Assembly: GCF_000786695.1 (NCBI RefSeq) | Contig: NZ_CP009962.1 | Span: 4,278,001-4,342,000 of the forward strand | Source of the DNA: Collimonas arenae | Lineage (GTDB): Bacteria; Pseudomonadota; Gammaproteobacteria; Burkholderiales; Burkholderiaceae_D | Length of the DNA stretch: 64,000 nt | Direction of reading: 5' to 3' | Shown here: in pieces, positions 16,155 through 24,380 of the stretch | Layout: each line of letters begins with the position of its first letter | How positions within the stretch are numbered: position 1 is the first letter of the stretch | Notes under the pieces: model-generated | Seen by the model: the letters and a program-made list of their open reading frames with translations, nothing else | The model's database searches: none | Told to the model about the DNA's origin: nothing | Program-made: the position numbers and the translations under genes

Positions 16155-17036
16155 ATGAACCTGATTGAATTGTTTCTCCTCGCCGCAATCTGGGGCGCAT
16201 CCTTCTTGTTCCTGCGCATCGCCGCGCCGGAGTTCGGCCCCATCGCGCTGATCACATTACGCGTCGGCATCGCGGCCATCGTGCTGGCGCCAACGCTGCG
16301 CAGCGCTGCCTCCCGCTCTCAATTGCGCAGCAAGGCATGGCCGCTATTCGTGGTCGGCATCAGCAACTCCGCGTTGCCATTCGGGCTGTTTGCCTACTCC
16401 TCCCTGTATGTCAACGCCGGCCTCGACGCCATCCTGAACGCGACCACGCCGATCTGGGCGGCCTTCATCGCCGCAGCCTGGTTCCAGGCCGGCATGAGCC
16501 GCCAGCAGATCTCCGGCCTGCTGCTGGGCCTGGCCGGCGTGGTGCTGCTGGTATGGGACACCTTGGGCGCGGGCATTCCCGGCGCGCCGCTAGCGATCGC
16601 CGCTGCGTTGCTGGCGACCGTCTGCTACGGCTTCGCGGTGAACTATTCAAAACGCCATCTGGCAGGGATAAAGCCGCTGGTGGTCGCCTTCGGTAGCCAG
16701 TTCTTCGCCACGATCGCGCTGCTGCCGGCAGCCCTGCCATTCTGGCCCCGGCACGCTATCGCCGCCTCGACCTGGATCTACGTGGCAGCGCTCGGCGTGA
16801 TCTGTACCGGCTTCGCCTATATCCTGTATTTCCGGCTGATCGAACGGGTGAGTGCAGCCTATGCCGCATCGGTGACATTCCTGATACCGGTTTTCGGACT
16901 GGCCTGGGGTGCGCTGTTTCTCGGTGAAAAGGTCACGCCGACCATGCTGGCCGGCGGCGTCGTTGTCTTGCTGGGAACCGCTCTCGCCAGCGACAAGCTC
17001 AAGGGCATGTGGCCCGGAAAGCAGAATCCCGTGTGA
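16155..17036 (+). CDS. EamA-family (drug/metabolite transporter) permease
   Basis: A 293-residue inner-membrane protein with about ten transmembrane helices arranged as two EamA repeats. The first begins F-L-L-A-A-I-W-G-A-S-F-L-F-L-R-I and the second follows A-A-L-L-A-T-V-C-Y-G-F-A-V-N-Y. The family exports small metabolites or drugs; the substrate cannot be read from sequence. The ATG at 16155 is preferred over an upstream in-frame GTG because the first helix begins right after it. It stands alone, 169 bases after the AtuA-related partner. Confidence 0.9.
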   Translation: MNLIELFLLAAIWGASFLFLRIAAPEFGPIALITLRVGIAAIVLAPTLRSAASRSQLRSKAWPLFVVGISNSALPFGLFAYSSLYVNAGLDAILNATTPIWAAFIAAAWFQAGMSRQQISGLLLGLAGVVLLVWDTLGAGIPGAPLAIAAALLATVCYGFAVNYSKRHLAGIKPLVVAFGSQFFATIALLPAALPFWPRHAIAASTWIYVAALGVICTGFAYILYFRLIERVSAAYAASVTFLIPVFGLAWGALFLGEKVTPTMLAGGVVVLLGTALASDKLKGMWPGKQNPV

Positions 17037-17155
17037 GCTGCCGACCTGAGCAATTTGGTATCATTCGATAATAAATAATCGAAAAATCATCATTTATTAT
17101 TGTTTTACGATAATTTTAGATTAAAATACGATCATCCATTTAATCAGGAAGTATC
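17037..17155. promoter_or_regulatory. AT-rich promoter region with near-palindromes before the DUF2975-XRE cluster
   Basis: The gap is much more AT-rich than its surroundings and contains TCGAT-N8-ATCGA (from about 17066) plus repeated ATAATnnnCGATAAT-like stretches. This is a plausible operator for the nearby XRE regulator; individual promoter boxes were not assigned. Confidence 0.4.
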
Positions 17156-17383
17156 GTGATGCAAGGTTTTATCACACTTCTCCGCCGTTGCCTGGCCATG
17201 CTCAGCGCGGGCATTGCGATTGCCATGCTCATACTGTACCTGGGCCTGCACCTGATGCCGCAGCTTGGCATCCATGGCACATTAAAAATCGGGTTCAATA
17301 CGGGCAAGACCGGGCGGGCGCTGGCGAGTCTATGCAATCCCAGCAGGTTTTACGCTTCCATTCACCTGAATTATCCAACTTAA
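17156..17383 (+). CDS. Small single-helix membrane protein, hypothetical
   Basis: A 75-residue peptide with one hydrophobic helix (about residues 11-35) after a basic N-terminus, so it would insert in the inner membrane. The C-terminal 35 residues are unremarkable and no family is recognised. AGGAAG lies just before the tandem ATG codons. It is followed 29 bases later by the DUF2975 gene, so it may be the leader gene of that cluster. Confidence 0.45.
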   Translation: MMQGFITLLRRCLAMLSAGIAIAMLILYLGLHLMPQLGIHGTLKIGFNTGKTGRALASLCNPSRFYASIHLNYPT

Positions 17384-17412
17384 AGAACGCATTCCGAAAG
17401 ACAGGACCGAAC

Positions 17413-17955
17413 ATGAAACAAGACCGTATTGCGCAGACCAGTCAACGCATGGCGAGCGTTACCATGCTGCTGCTGGTTGCCATGCTGGCTTTCAATATCG
17501 GCAGCTGGATATTTCCTGACGTGTTTGCCATGTTCTGCGATATTACCAATGCTGCGACCTCGCTCGACATCAAGCCGGACAGCCTGCCTTTGTGGCAATT
17601 GCTGGGCGCGATCGTACTCAGCGTCATCCCGTTCCTGGCGCTGGGATACGGTTTGTATCAATTGCGCGCGCTGTTCAAGCGCTATGCCGCAGGAGAATAT
17701 TTTTCACCGGAGGCCGCCATCCTTCTTGGCCGGGTCGGTCGCAGCATTGCCTGGTGGGTGGTACTGGGCGTTGTCTGCCAGCCGCTATCGAGCGTATGGC
17801 TGACGATGATGCGTGGGGTTGGCCACCGCATAATCAACGTCGGCATCGGCACCAACGAAGTGGTATCCCTGTTCATCGCCGCCTCCATCACCGTGATTGC
17901 CCGCATCCTGCAACGCGCCAGCGAAGTCGACGCCGAAAACCGGCAGTTCGTTTGA
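17413..17955 (+). CDS. DUF2975-family membrane protein
   Basis: A 180-residue inner-membrane protein with four hydrophobic segments (about residues 15-35, 58-82, 105-125 and 147-167). The order of helices and the Y-Q-L-R-A-L-F-K-R-Y-A-A-G-E-Y-F loop are characteristic of DUF2975 proteins. Genes of this family nearly always precede a small XRE-type regulator, as here. The pair is thought to be a membrane sensor plus transcription factor, but its signal is unknown. Confidence 0.85.
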   Translation: MKQDRIAQTSQRMASVTMLLLVAMLAFNIGSWIFPDVFAMFCDITNAATSLDIKPDSLPLWQLLGAIVLSVIPFLALGYGLYQLRALFKRYAAGEYFSPEAAILLGRVGRSIAWWVVLGVVCQPLSSVWLTMMRGVGHRIINVGIGTNEVVSLFIAASITVIARILQRASEVDAENRQFV

Positions 17956-17963
17956 GGATGTAG

Positions 17964-18197
17964 ATGAGTATCGTGATTACGCTGGACGTCATGCTGGCAA
18001 AACGCAAGGCGAAATCGAAAGACCTGGCTGCAGCAATCGGCATTACCGAACAAAACCTGTCGCTGCTGAAACAAGGCAAGGTGAAAGGCGTACGGCTGGA
18101 AACCCTGGAGGCAATTTGCCGCTACCTTGATTGCCAGCCGGGCGACTTGCTGAGCTACGAGCCGGACAGCCAGACGTCGCAAGCTGCCGAAGAATAA
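17964..18197 (+). CDS. XRE/Cro-type regulator paired with DUF2975
   Basis: A 77-residue helix-turn-helix protein (V-M-L-A-K-R-K-A-K-S-K-D-L-A-A-A-I-G-I-T, then L-E-T-L-E-A-I-C-R-Y-L-D-C-Q-P-G-D-L-L). This is the compact YozG-like XRE type that accompanies DUF2975 genes. Its ATG is 8 bases after the DUF2975 stop, so they form one transcript. It probably autoregulates the upstream AT-rich promoter region. Confidence 0.88.
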   Translation: MSIVITLDVMLAKRKAKSKDLAAAIGITEQNLSLLKQGKVKGVRLETLEAICRYLDCQPGDLLSYEPDSQTSQAAEE

Positions 18198-18248
18198 CTT
18201 CCGCTATCAGGAAGCCCCCGAGCCATCTCTCGCCGTGAGAAGAGGAAA

Positions 18249-18884
18249 ATGTCCAAGGAACTTCACTGGCCTTTAGTTCAACCTTCGCGCGCCATGCAAT
18301 GGGGCATATTGCTGTCCCTGATGCTGCATGTTGGCTTGCTGCGATTGTTTCTGTTGCACGAGCCTGCTCCGGTCGAACCGACGCACTTCGCGTTGCCTGA
18401 CATGACCCTGTTGCTGCTGACTGCACCGACGCCACACACGATCCCGGTGCAAGCGGAACATTCTCAGCAGCCCAAAACGAAAACACCGCAGCGCGATGCT
18501 CGTAGCACCGGGACAGATATCCGGAATAGAGTCGCAACACAGTCGGCATCCTCTCCCAAAGTGACAAGCGAGGCGGCCAGGGCCATAACCGAAGCCGTAC
18601 CGGCAGCGATACACGAACAGCCATCCTCCATTGATCTCAATGTCGCGCTGAAAATGGCTGGAAAGATGGCGAAGGACCCGTCCATGCGCGACGACCGGGC
18701 CGTGGCGCAACTGCAAACCCACCCTCTCGAAGCCCGCAACCCGGACAGCCGCCTGGCGCAAGACATACAGCGCGGCGTCCGAGCAGACTGCCTCACGACG
18801 TATAGTTCAGCACAATTGCTGGCACCGATATTCATGGCGGCGGATGCTGTGTTGTCGAAAAAGGACCGCGGGTGTAAATGGTAG
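18249..18884 (+). CDS. Hypothetical single-pass membrane protein with TonB-like architecture
   Basis: A 211-residue protein with a short cytoplasmic N-terminus, one transmembrane helix (about residues 18-36, W-G-I-L-L-S-L-M-L-H-V-G-L-L), then a long Pro/Thr/Gln/Ser-rich periplasmic stretch (about 40-150) and a compact C-terminal unit with two Cys (D-C-L-T-T-Y near residue 181 and G-C-K-W at the end) that could form a disulfide. The start of the helix resembles TonB/TolA anchors, but no TonB C-terminal domain is recognised. It stands alone between the XRE gene and an inverted-repeat element. Confidence 0.65.
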   Translation: MSKELHWPLVQPSRAMQWGILLSLMLHVGLLRLFLLHEPAPVEPTHFALPDMTLLLLTAPTPHTIPVQAEHSQQPKTKTPQRDARSTGTDIRNRVATQSASSPKVTSEAARAITEAVPAAIHEQPSSIDLNVALKMAGKMAKDPSMRDDRAVAQLQTHPLEARNPDSRLAQDIQRGVRADCLTTYSSAQLLAPIFMAADAVLSKKDRGCKW

Positions 18885-18911
18885 CGCCCGTCAAGACCGG
18901 CACACGCGGAC

Positions 18912-19086
18912 TAGTGGACTGTCACAGTGGAATAGGGAGTGAAAGACGCACAGGCGGCGTGCAGGACAAGCGGATGGCCGCCCCGGGCACAGCGCAGCGA
19001 TAGCAGGCTATCGCGAACATTTGCAACGCCGCCATGCGCGGCTCTTGTGTGGCAAGCACTCTCGATTTCACTGTGACAGTCCACTA
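18912..19086. mobile_element. MITE-like element with perfect 18-bp terminal inverted repeats
   Basis: TAGTGGACTGTCACAGTG at 18912-18929 recurs exactly inverted at 19069-19086. The 175-bp unit holds no convincing gene and contains further short dyads (GCGATAGCAGGCTATCGC). A TA at each outer edge would fit a TA target duplication as made by IS630/mariner-type transposases, but no such transposase is in the window. It is unrelated in sequence to the elements at 2951 and 40757. Confidence 0.75.
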
Positions 19087-19109
19087 ACCGCGCAGAAAAA
19101 CCAGGACAC

Positions 19110-19137
19110 AAAAAAACCGTCCGGAAAACCGGGCGGC
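19110..19137 (-). terminator. Intrinsic terminator of the 71-residue gene
   Basis: On the minus strand CCGCCCGG-TTTT-CCGGACGG forms an 8-bp stem (one mismatch) followed by seven T residues, 31 bases after the stop of the gene at 19168-19383. This is a textbook Rho-independent terminator and supports that gene being real. Confidence 0.85.
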
Positions 19138-19167
19138 CTTGGTCCTGCAACGACTTTTCAGGTAGTG

Positions 19168-19383
19168 CTACAAACCGATCAGGCGTCGCGCCTCGCGCTC
19201 AGCCAGTTCAAGCGCCGCCTGCTCCGTTTTTACCGGCCGGCCGCAGCCTTTGCCTATCGTCTGCACGAAAACCTGGTTGCCACGCTGTGTCGATACCTCG
19301 ACCACACCCTTGAACATTCCTCCCGGCGCTGGCGTTACTCGCGCTTCAATGGTTTTGCTTCCTTTGGTTTCTTTAAAAGCCAT
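19168..19383 (-). CDS. Small basic hypothetical protein
   Basis: A 71-residue protein with a beta-rich N-terminal part (I-E-A-R-V-T-P-A-P-G-G-M-F-K-G-V-V-E-V-S) and a C-terminal helix with E-Q-A-A-L-E-L-A-E-R-E-A-R-R-L, resembling small double-stranded-RNA- or DUF-type folds without a clear family match. GGAGAG precedes the ATG, and a strong intrinsic terminator follows the stop, so it is a complete single-gene transcription unit. Function unknown. Confidence 0.7.
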   Translation of the reverse strand: MAFKETKGSKTIEARVTPAPGGMFKGVVEVSTQRGNQVFVQTIGKGCGRPVKTEQAALELAEREARRLIGL

Positions 19384-19898
19384 AGTGCTCTCCGTTGTGA
19401 TCGTGGGGCGATCTTAGCATGGCGATCTCGCAATCCGAACGCTTTCACCGTTGCATCGCTGTGCCCCGAAAACCCGGGATGCCAGATCTCAAACAGCACC
19501 ATGCTGAAACTGCCATTCGGCGTGATGTTGCAGGAACAGAGACCTGATGCGCGCCACGCAATTTGGAGAACTGAAACAAAAAGAGAGCTGCTTTTGCTCC
19601 TTCGCATTAACGCAATCGAGGCAGGCCTCGAAGTTGTTTTGCCAGTCCCGGAGGCATCTCCATGCCCCCAATTGCGCGACTAAGCACGTCACCGGCATCC
19701 CCTCGGTATCGCGTCGGCGTGCATCTGAAAGCACATATTTCAAAAATGGTGCATTATATATTCGATACATTAAGTTACATATAAACACATAGAGATATAA
19801 TTAAATGCAGAAATGAAGATGCCGCCATCTGATCTGGTAAGGCAATCGATTACTCCCCCATCCTTGCGTTAGGGGGTTAGGTAAATCGACTTCATTTC
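19384..19898. other. Gene-poor region between a small gene and a transposase-like gene
   Basis: A 99-residue open frame on the minus strand and an 81-residue one on the plus strand exist here, but neither has a ribosome site, family signature or normal codon use, so I do not call them. The right part is AT-rich and probably holds the promoter for the transposase-like gene. Confidence 0.4.
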
Positions 19899-19908
19899 AT
19901 GAACGGCA

Positions 19909-19950
19909 CCACAATATTTACCGAAAAAACCACAATATTTACCGAAAAAT
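19909..19950 (+). repeat. 21-bp tandem repeat (two copies)
   Basis: CCACAATATTTACCGAAAAA occurs at 19909-19928 and again at 19930-19949, a 21-bp period. Because 21 is a multiple of three, it adds the heptad T-T-I-F-T-E-K twice if translation starts at 19899. It lies directly before the likely start of the transposase-like gene. Confidence 0.75.
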
Positions 19951-19976
19951 TTACCTGGCTCACCAGCAAGAAAATC

Positions 19977-20420
19977 ATGAAAGAACTTCGAGACGATCAG
20001 TGGCAAAAATTAGCGCCTATGCTGCACGGAAAAGATGGAGATCCCGGCGCCAAAGGCCGCAATAACAGGTTATTCATCAACGCTGTATTGTGGATCTCAA
20101 GCGAAAAGCGGCAGTGGATCGACATACCGCTTCACTTTGGCAACTGGAATACCGTTTACATGCGATTCCGGCGCTGGAACGAAGATGGCAACTGGCACAA
20201 GCTGGCCGTCAAATTACAGGATGACCCCGAGCTGTCGGCACTATTCGGCGACATCGCGCGCTACGGTGAACAATGCTACCGGCAGCTGAAGAATAAAACT
20301 TCCCGCAGAAGCAGCCGGGAAATCTATCAAAATCATATAAAGCATGCTGTCGGTAAAAAATTGCGCGGCCAGGAGGAAGATGATTCAACCTTGCATTGGC
20401 TTCGATTAGTGAGCGGATAG
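19977..20420 (+). CDS. Transposase N-terminal domain (IS5/IS402-like), orphan
   Basis: A 147-residue protein beginning L-R-D-D-Q-W-Q-K-L-A-P-M-L-H-G, with R-L-F-I-N-A-V-L-W-I and F-G-N-W-N-T-V-Y-M-R-F-R-R-W. This is the helical DNA-binding domain at the front of IS5-family transposases (IS402-like OrfA). The DDE catalytic part is absent; the C-terminal 60 residues are unrelated and basic. It is therefore a remnant or a host-adopted DNA-binding protein rather than an active transposase. The frame is open from an ATG at 19899 that would add the repeated heptad; the start is uncertain. Confidence 0.7.
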   Translation: MKELRDDQWQKLAPMLHGKDGDPGAKGRNNRLFINAVLWISSEKRQWIDIPLHFGNWNTVYMRFRRWNEDGNWHKLAVKLQDDPELSALFGDIARYGEQCYRQLKNKTSRRSSREIYQNHIKHAVGKKLRGQEEDDSTLHWLRLVSG

Positions 20421-20572
20421 CGCTTTGAGCGAAGCTTCAGCAAAGAAAGCGTGAGGCGATCCAAGCATATTTTTTCTGGCAGAAAATGACGACATCCAAT
20501 TGATAACATCGGCCTTTTGCGGCAGAAATGAAAAATCGGGCACTGTGTCTTTCGTCTTTCGGTTGCTACAGA

Positions 20573-21916
20573 TCAGCTTCTTGCCGGAAATCGCAACGTT
20601 GCTTCCAGGCCGCCATCGGGATGATTGCGCAGTTGCAGCCGACCGCGATGATTCTCGGCGATATTGCGTGCGATGGTGAGCCCCAGCCCGGTGCCGCCGG
20701 TATTGCGCGAACGTGACGTCTCAAGCCGGAAAAACGGCACGAATATCGCTTCCATATGTTCTGCCGGAACACCCGGTCCGGCATCGCGAATCCTGATGAC
20801 GATTTCACTCTCTTCACGCACGACCCGCAACCGCGCGTAATGGCCATACTTGATAGCATTGTCGACCAGGTTGGTCAGGCAGCGCCGCAAGGTATTCGGC
20901 TGCGCCATGATCGAGGCGCCGGTACGCCCTTCCAGCCGGGCATCCTGGCCGGCGTCGGTGGCATCGGCGCAAACGCTGTCGAGCAAAGAATCGATATCGA
21001 GCTTTTGCATCGGTTCAGTTGAATCCGCACTGCGCGCAAGATCCAGCCCTTCGCGCACCATGCTCTGCATGACTCCCAGGTCCTGCACTAGTTTGTCGCG
21101 CAGTTCCCCATCGCCGACTTTTTCCATGCGCAGGCGCAACCTGGTCAATGGCGTTTGCAAATCATGCGTAATCGCCGCCAGGATGTTGGTGCGATGCTGG
21201 ATCTGTTGTTTGATGCGCGCTTGCATGGCATTGAAGGCGATGGCGGCCCGCCGCACTTCAGTTGGCCCGCCTTCATCCAGCGGCGGCCGCTCGATGTCAC
21301 GGCCCAATTCGCCGGCGGCATTGGCCAGATGGCGGATCGGCCGCGCAGTCATGCGGGCCACGAGATATGCCAGGCAAGCAATCAGCAGCAGAAAAAAACT
21401 GACGGGAGTCGAAGGATGCGGTGTCCATTTCAGACCCGGCCGCAGTACCCAGAATTTCGCTTTAAGAATATCGCCGGTTTTCAGGCCAATATAAGCCGCC
21501 TGGCATTCGCGCTGGCTAGTGAGGAAATGCGAGCCATGCCGCTTTCTTTCTTTACATCCGGTCTGCCCGGCGACCAGCACGCTACGGTCAGCATCCAGCT
21601 CCTCTTTGATCGCTGCGGTCAGCGACGGATTAGTGCTGACGGCATGTTCAGCGTCTTTCACCAGGCTCAATTCAATATCGACATTGTCGCTGAGCGCCAA
21701 TACGTGCTCGCGCTCATTTTCATCCAGTTCTTCGCTGGCGAAGACAAACATTTTTATGCGTTTGGCGATCTGCAGTTCTTCTGTTTCCGATTTGGATTTG
21801 TAGTTTTCGTAGACAGCTAATCCGCGCATGGCCACTATCGTGATCAGTATTCCCGCCAATAAAATTACGAATACACGGTTGGCTACTGAACCGAAAAAAT
21901 TTCTCATTAACAACAT
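20573..21916 (-). CDS. Orphan sensor histidine kinase
   Basis: A 447-residue inner-membrane kinase. Transmembrane helices at about 12-31 and 170-187 flank a periplasmic sensor of about 135 residues containing two Cys (near 121 and 138). HAMP (about 188-240) is followed by the phosphoacceptor box A-A-I-T-H-D-L-Q-T-P with His251, and an ATPase domain with N-L-V-D-N-A-I-K-Y-G, I-R-D-A-G-P-G-V-P and G-T-G-L-G-L-T-I-A. All key motifs are intact. It resembles the EnvZ/RstB-like class normally encoded after its response regulator, but no regulator gene is adjacent on either side, so its partner must be elsewhere. Confidence 0.92.
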   Translation of the reverse strand: MLLMRNFFGSVANRVFVILLAGILITIVAMRGLAVYENYKSKSETEELQIAKRIKMFVFASEELDENEREHVLALSDNVDIELSLVKDAEHAVSTNPSLTAAIKEELDADRSVLVAGQTGCKERKRHGSHFLTSQRECQAAYIGLKTGDILKAKFWVLRPGLKWTPHPSTPVSFFLLLIACLAYLVARMTARPIRHLANAAGELGRDIERPPLDEGGPTEVRRAAIAFNAMQARIKQQIQHRTNILAAITHDLQTPLTRLRLRMEKVGDGELRDKLVQDLGVMQSMVREGLDLARSADSTEPMQKLDIDSLLDSVCADATDAGQDARLEGRTGASIMAQPNTLRRCLTNLVDNAIKYGHYARLRVVREESEIVIRIRDAGPGVPAEHMEAIFVPFFRLETSRSRNTGGTGLGLTIARNIAENHRGRLQLRNHPDGGLEATLRFPARS

Positions 21917-22220
21917 TCCTTTTTAACTTCGGCCAAGTCGTCAGTAAGACATGGCCTGCCCACTCGCAAGCGCTCTGGACAGGCATCTGTGTTCTGATGA
22001 TGCAGCGAACCACACGAAAATATGCAGAAACCGCGCAATCACCAGCCATCAAATTCCAAATTTGTAACTTAATGTAGCAAAAATAAGCTAGTACTGTACC
22101 ACGCTGGGATTTACCGCTAAAGGGAAGCGCGCTGCCGCTCGCAAGGACTGGCAAGCGGCGGCGATAGGACCTGGAAGAAGGAGTGGCATCTGTAGACGCT
22201 CGTCCCGACCAATGTGCAGA
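21917..22220. other. Intergenic region between kinase and universal-stress genes
   Basis: Both flanking genes are on the minus strand. The 304 bases contain no credible gene; the part near the kinase should hold its promoter. I see no strong hairpin. Confidence 0.4.
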
Positions 22221-22652
22221 TCAGACATGGAGGGCAACGAGAATGCTGCAATTGAGCCTTTCGACCAGCAAGGCGTCCGTGTCGCCCCGCCACCAGCGCA
22301 TGGCCAATGTCTTGCGGCGAGAATGCCCGACGATAACAAGCCCGATCTTCAACTGGTCGGCCAGCGTGCTGATAACGTCGACAGGCTCGCCTATTTCCAG
22401 ATGGGTGACCGGATTCAGACCAGCGGCGACCATCAGTGCCTGCCCCTCCTCCAACTCCTGCCGCATCCATTGCGTCCTGGTAGTGCAAGCGATTTCAGGG
22501 GCATACCCTCCAGCCATGCCATGAGGAGAAAAGTGAATCACCGCCAGCAGATGGATTTCCGTCGATGCAGGCGGACGGAGTTGAATACATTCTTGCAAAG
22601 CCGAGCGGCTCTCCGGCGAACCGTTATAGGCAACCAAAATTTTCCGGTACAT
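22221..22652 (-). CDS. Universal stress protein (UspA family)
   Basis: A 143-residue single-domain UspA protein with the opening M-Y-R-K-I-L-V-A-Y-N-G-S-P-E-S-R-S-A-L and a closing V-I-V-G-H-S-R-R-K segment. The usual nucleotide-binding G-2x-G-9x-G-S/T motif is degenerate here (G-H-S-R-R-K-T, then W-R-G-D-T-D), so ATP binding is doubtful. The start was placed at the ATG preceded by GGAGG at the right distance, removing nine residues of a longer open frame. It is a monocistronic stress-adaptation gene. Confidence 0.9.
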   Translation of the reverse strand: MYRKILVAYNGSPESRSALQECIQLRPPASTEIHLLAVIHFSPHGMAGGYAPEIACTTRTQWMRQELEEGQALMVAAGLNPVTHLEIGEPVDVISTLADQLKIGLVIVGHSRRKTLAMRWWRGDTDALLVERLNCSILVALHV

Positions 22653-23254
22653 GGATTCCTCCAGCCATCGGCGATTCATCGCATCCAGACAGGCGTCTGG
22701 ATATAGATATTGTGCGCCCGTTTCGGTCTTGCGTCTTTCTCTACATTCTCGGCCGCTCTACTTCTCAATCTGCCCGAATCTCCAACCACACCTTCAGACA
22801 GACGTTATTTCCCAGGCAATTTTATGCGGCAGAATACAACGACTATTTTGTCGAGAGCATTCCGTGCTGTCGCGGGTTTTCGACTCCTGCTCGTTACCCA
22901 TCTCTGGCGCAAGGCCGCGACGGATATACAACACGATGTCCATCCGCCGTCGGCCCAACATGGGCCGCTTCTATTTGCCAGCGTTGAGGCGTACCATCAT
23001 CCGTAGTAATCACATTTATATTCGATTTGCTCGACCCGATCACCATTGGCGGAGAATACCGAATGATAAACGGACGTACTGATTTCTCGGAACCAAACGG
23101 TAAAAACAGGCCGTGCGCCCGGATGCGCCGGCAAGCTAACCTTGTGCTTTCGCCTTATTGCCCGTTGCCTCGCCTCTTCTCAAATTGATATGCCCGTAAA
23201 GCGCTGAATTCCTATGCCAAGTGCAATCAACCTCATTGAAGCGCAGCGATAATC
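22653..23254. other. Gene-free 600-bp divergent intergenic region
   Basis: Lies between the divergent UspA gene and the Mla/MCE operon. Open frames of 98-143 codons exist on the plus strand, but they are Cys/Arg/Ser/His-rich, overlap one another in different frames and lack ribosome sites, so they are not called. No tRNA, repeat or clear operator was recognised. Confidence 0.45.
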
Positions 23255-24379
23255 ATGGCAACAGCCACGACCGCGCCACGCTTGGAACGCAAGCTTGATC
23301 CTGACGGCTCGAGCACGATTGAAGTCAGCGGCACCTGGCTGCTGCGTGCGATCCTGCCGGATGTCGCAACGCTACGACCGCAGCTAGCGCAATACGCTAA
23401 AGATGGCAGTGCGAAATGGGATCTGCGCAGCGTCCAGCAACTGGATGCCGCCGGCGCTCTTTTCCTGTGGCGGATGTGGGGCCGGCGGCGGCCGGAGATC
23501 ATACTCAAGCCGGAATACGAGAACATGTTCGATACCCTTGCCACGAAGCCGGTTCCGGCGCCGCCGGTAGTGTCGCGGGATTGGCTGGAACCCTTGCTGG
23601 AACTTGGACAGAGCTTGTTGTCGCTCAGTAAAAACCTGTATGCGATCACCGTTTTGGCCGGCAATCTCCTGCTCGACTGCCTGTACCTGTTACGCCATCC
23701 GGCTGACATTCCATGGCGCGAAATATCTGCAAACATACATCGCACTGGCAGCCAGGCGCTGGCGATTACAGCCCTGGTGGGATTCCTGGTTGGCGTCGTG
23801 CTGAGTTATCTGTCATCCATCCAATTAAAAAACTATGGCGCAGACGTTTTCATCATCAATATTCTCGGGCTTGGCATCGTCCGGGAGCTGGGGCCAATAC
23901 TGGCGGCGATCCTGGTCGCCGGCCGCTCAGGCTCTTCCATGACGGCGCAGCTTGGCGTCATGCGCGTCACCCGCGAACTGGACGCCTTGTCGGCAATGGG
24001 CATTTCACACACGCAAAGGCTGGTGTTGCCAAAGGTATTGGCGCTGGCGATCACGCTACCCCTGCTGATCATCTGGAGCGACGCGGCGGCCCTGGTCGGC
24101 GGTATGTTGTCGGCCTATCTGCAGTTGGGCATTGGTTATCAGCAATTCCTGCACGGCTTGCCCGCAGCTGTGCCGCTCGCCAACCTGTGGCTCGGCTTGT
24201 GCAAAGGATCCGTATTCGGCATGCTGGTGGCGTTGATTGCCTGCCACTACGGCTTGCAGATCAAGCCGAACACCGAAAGCCTGGGGGCCAGCACCACCGA
24301 CTCGGTTGTCACGTCCATCACCATTGTCATCATTGTCGATGCGATCTTTGCGGTAATCTTTTCGAACGTGGGGTTTTGA
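23255..24379 (+). CDS. MlaE-family ABC permease with N-terminal STAS domain
   Basis: A 374-residue inner-membrane permease. Residues about 10-105 form a STAS-like domain (V-S-G-T-W-L-L-R-A, W-D-L-R-S-V-Q-Q-L-D-A-A-G-A-L-F-L-W). Residues about 150-374 form the MlaE permease with G-L-G-I-V-R-E-L-G-P-I-L-A-A-I-L-V-A-G-R-S-G and T-A-Q-L-G-V-M-R-V-T-R-E-L-D-A-L. The STAS fusion is a known variant in betaproteobacteria. Together with the ATPase and MCE protein downstream it forms a phospholipid or hydrophobic-compound transporter between the membranes. Confidence 0.92.
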   Translation: MATATTAPRLERKLDPDGSSTIEVSGTWLLRAILPDVATLRPQLAQYAKDGSAKWDLRSVQQLDAAGALFLWRMWGRRRPEIILKPEYENMFDTLATKPVPAPPVVSRDWLEPLLELGQSLLSLSKNLYAITVLAGNLLLDCLYLLRHPADIPWREISANIHRTGSQALAITALVGFLVGVVLSYLSSIQLKNYGADVFIINILGLGIVRELGPILAAILVAGRSGSSMTAQLGVMRVTRELDALSAMGISHTQRLVLPKVLALAITLPLLIIWSDAAALVGGMLSAYLQLGIGYQQFLHGLPAAVPLANLWLGLCKGSVFGMLVALIACHYGLQIKPNTESLGASTTDSVVTSITIVIIVDAIFAVIFSNVGF

Positions 24380-24380
24380 C

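Noticed and set aside
19489..19788. 99-codon minus-strand frame
   Set aside because: Cys-rich with no family pattern, no ribosome site and codon use unlike neighbouring genes.
22565..23082. Overlapping plus-strand frames of 98-143 codons upstream of the MCE operon
   Set aside because: They are in three competing phases, lack ribosome sites and have an unnatural Arg/Ser/Cys/His-rich composition.
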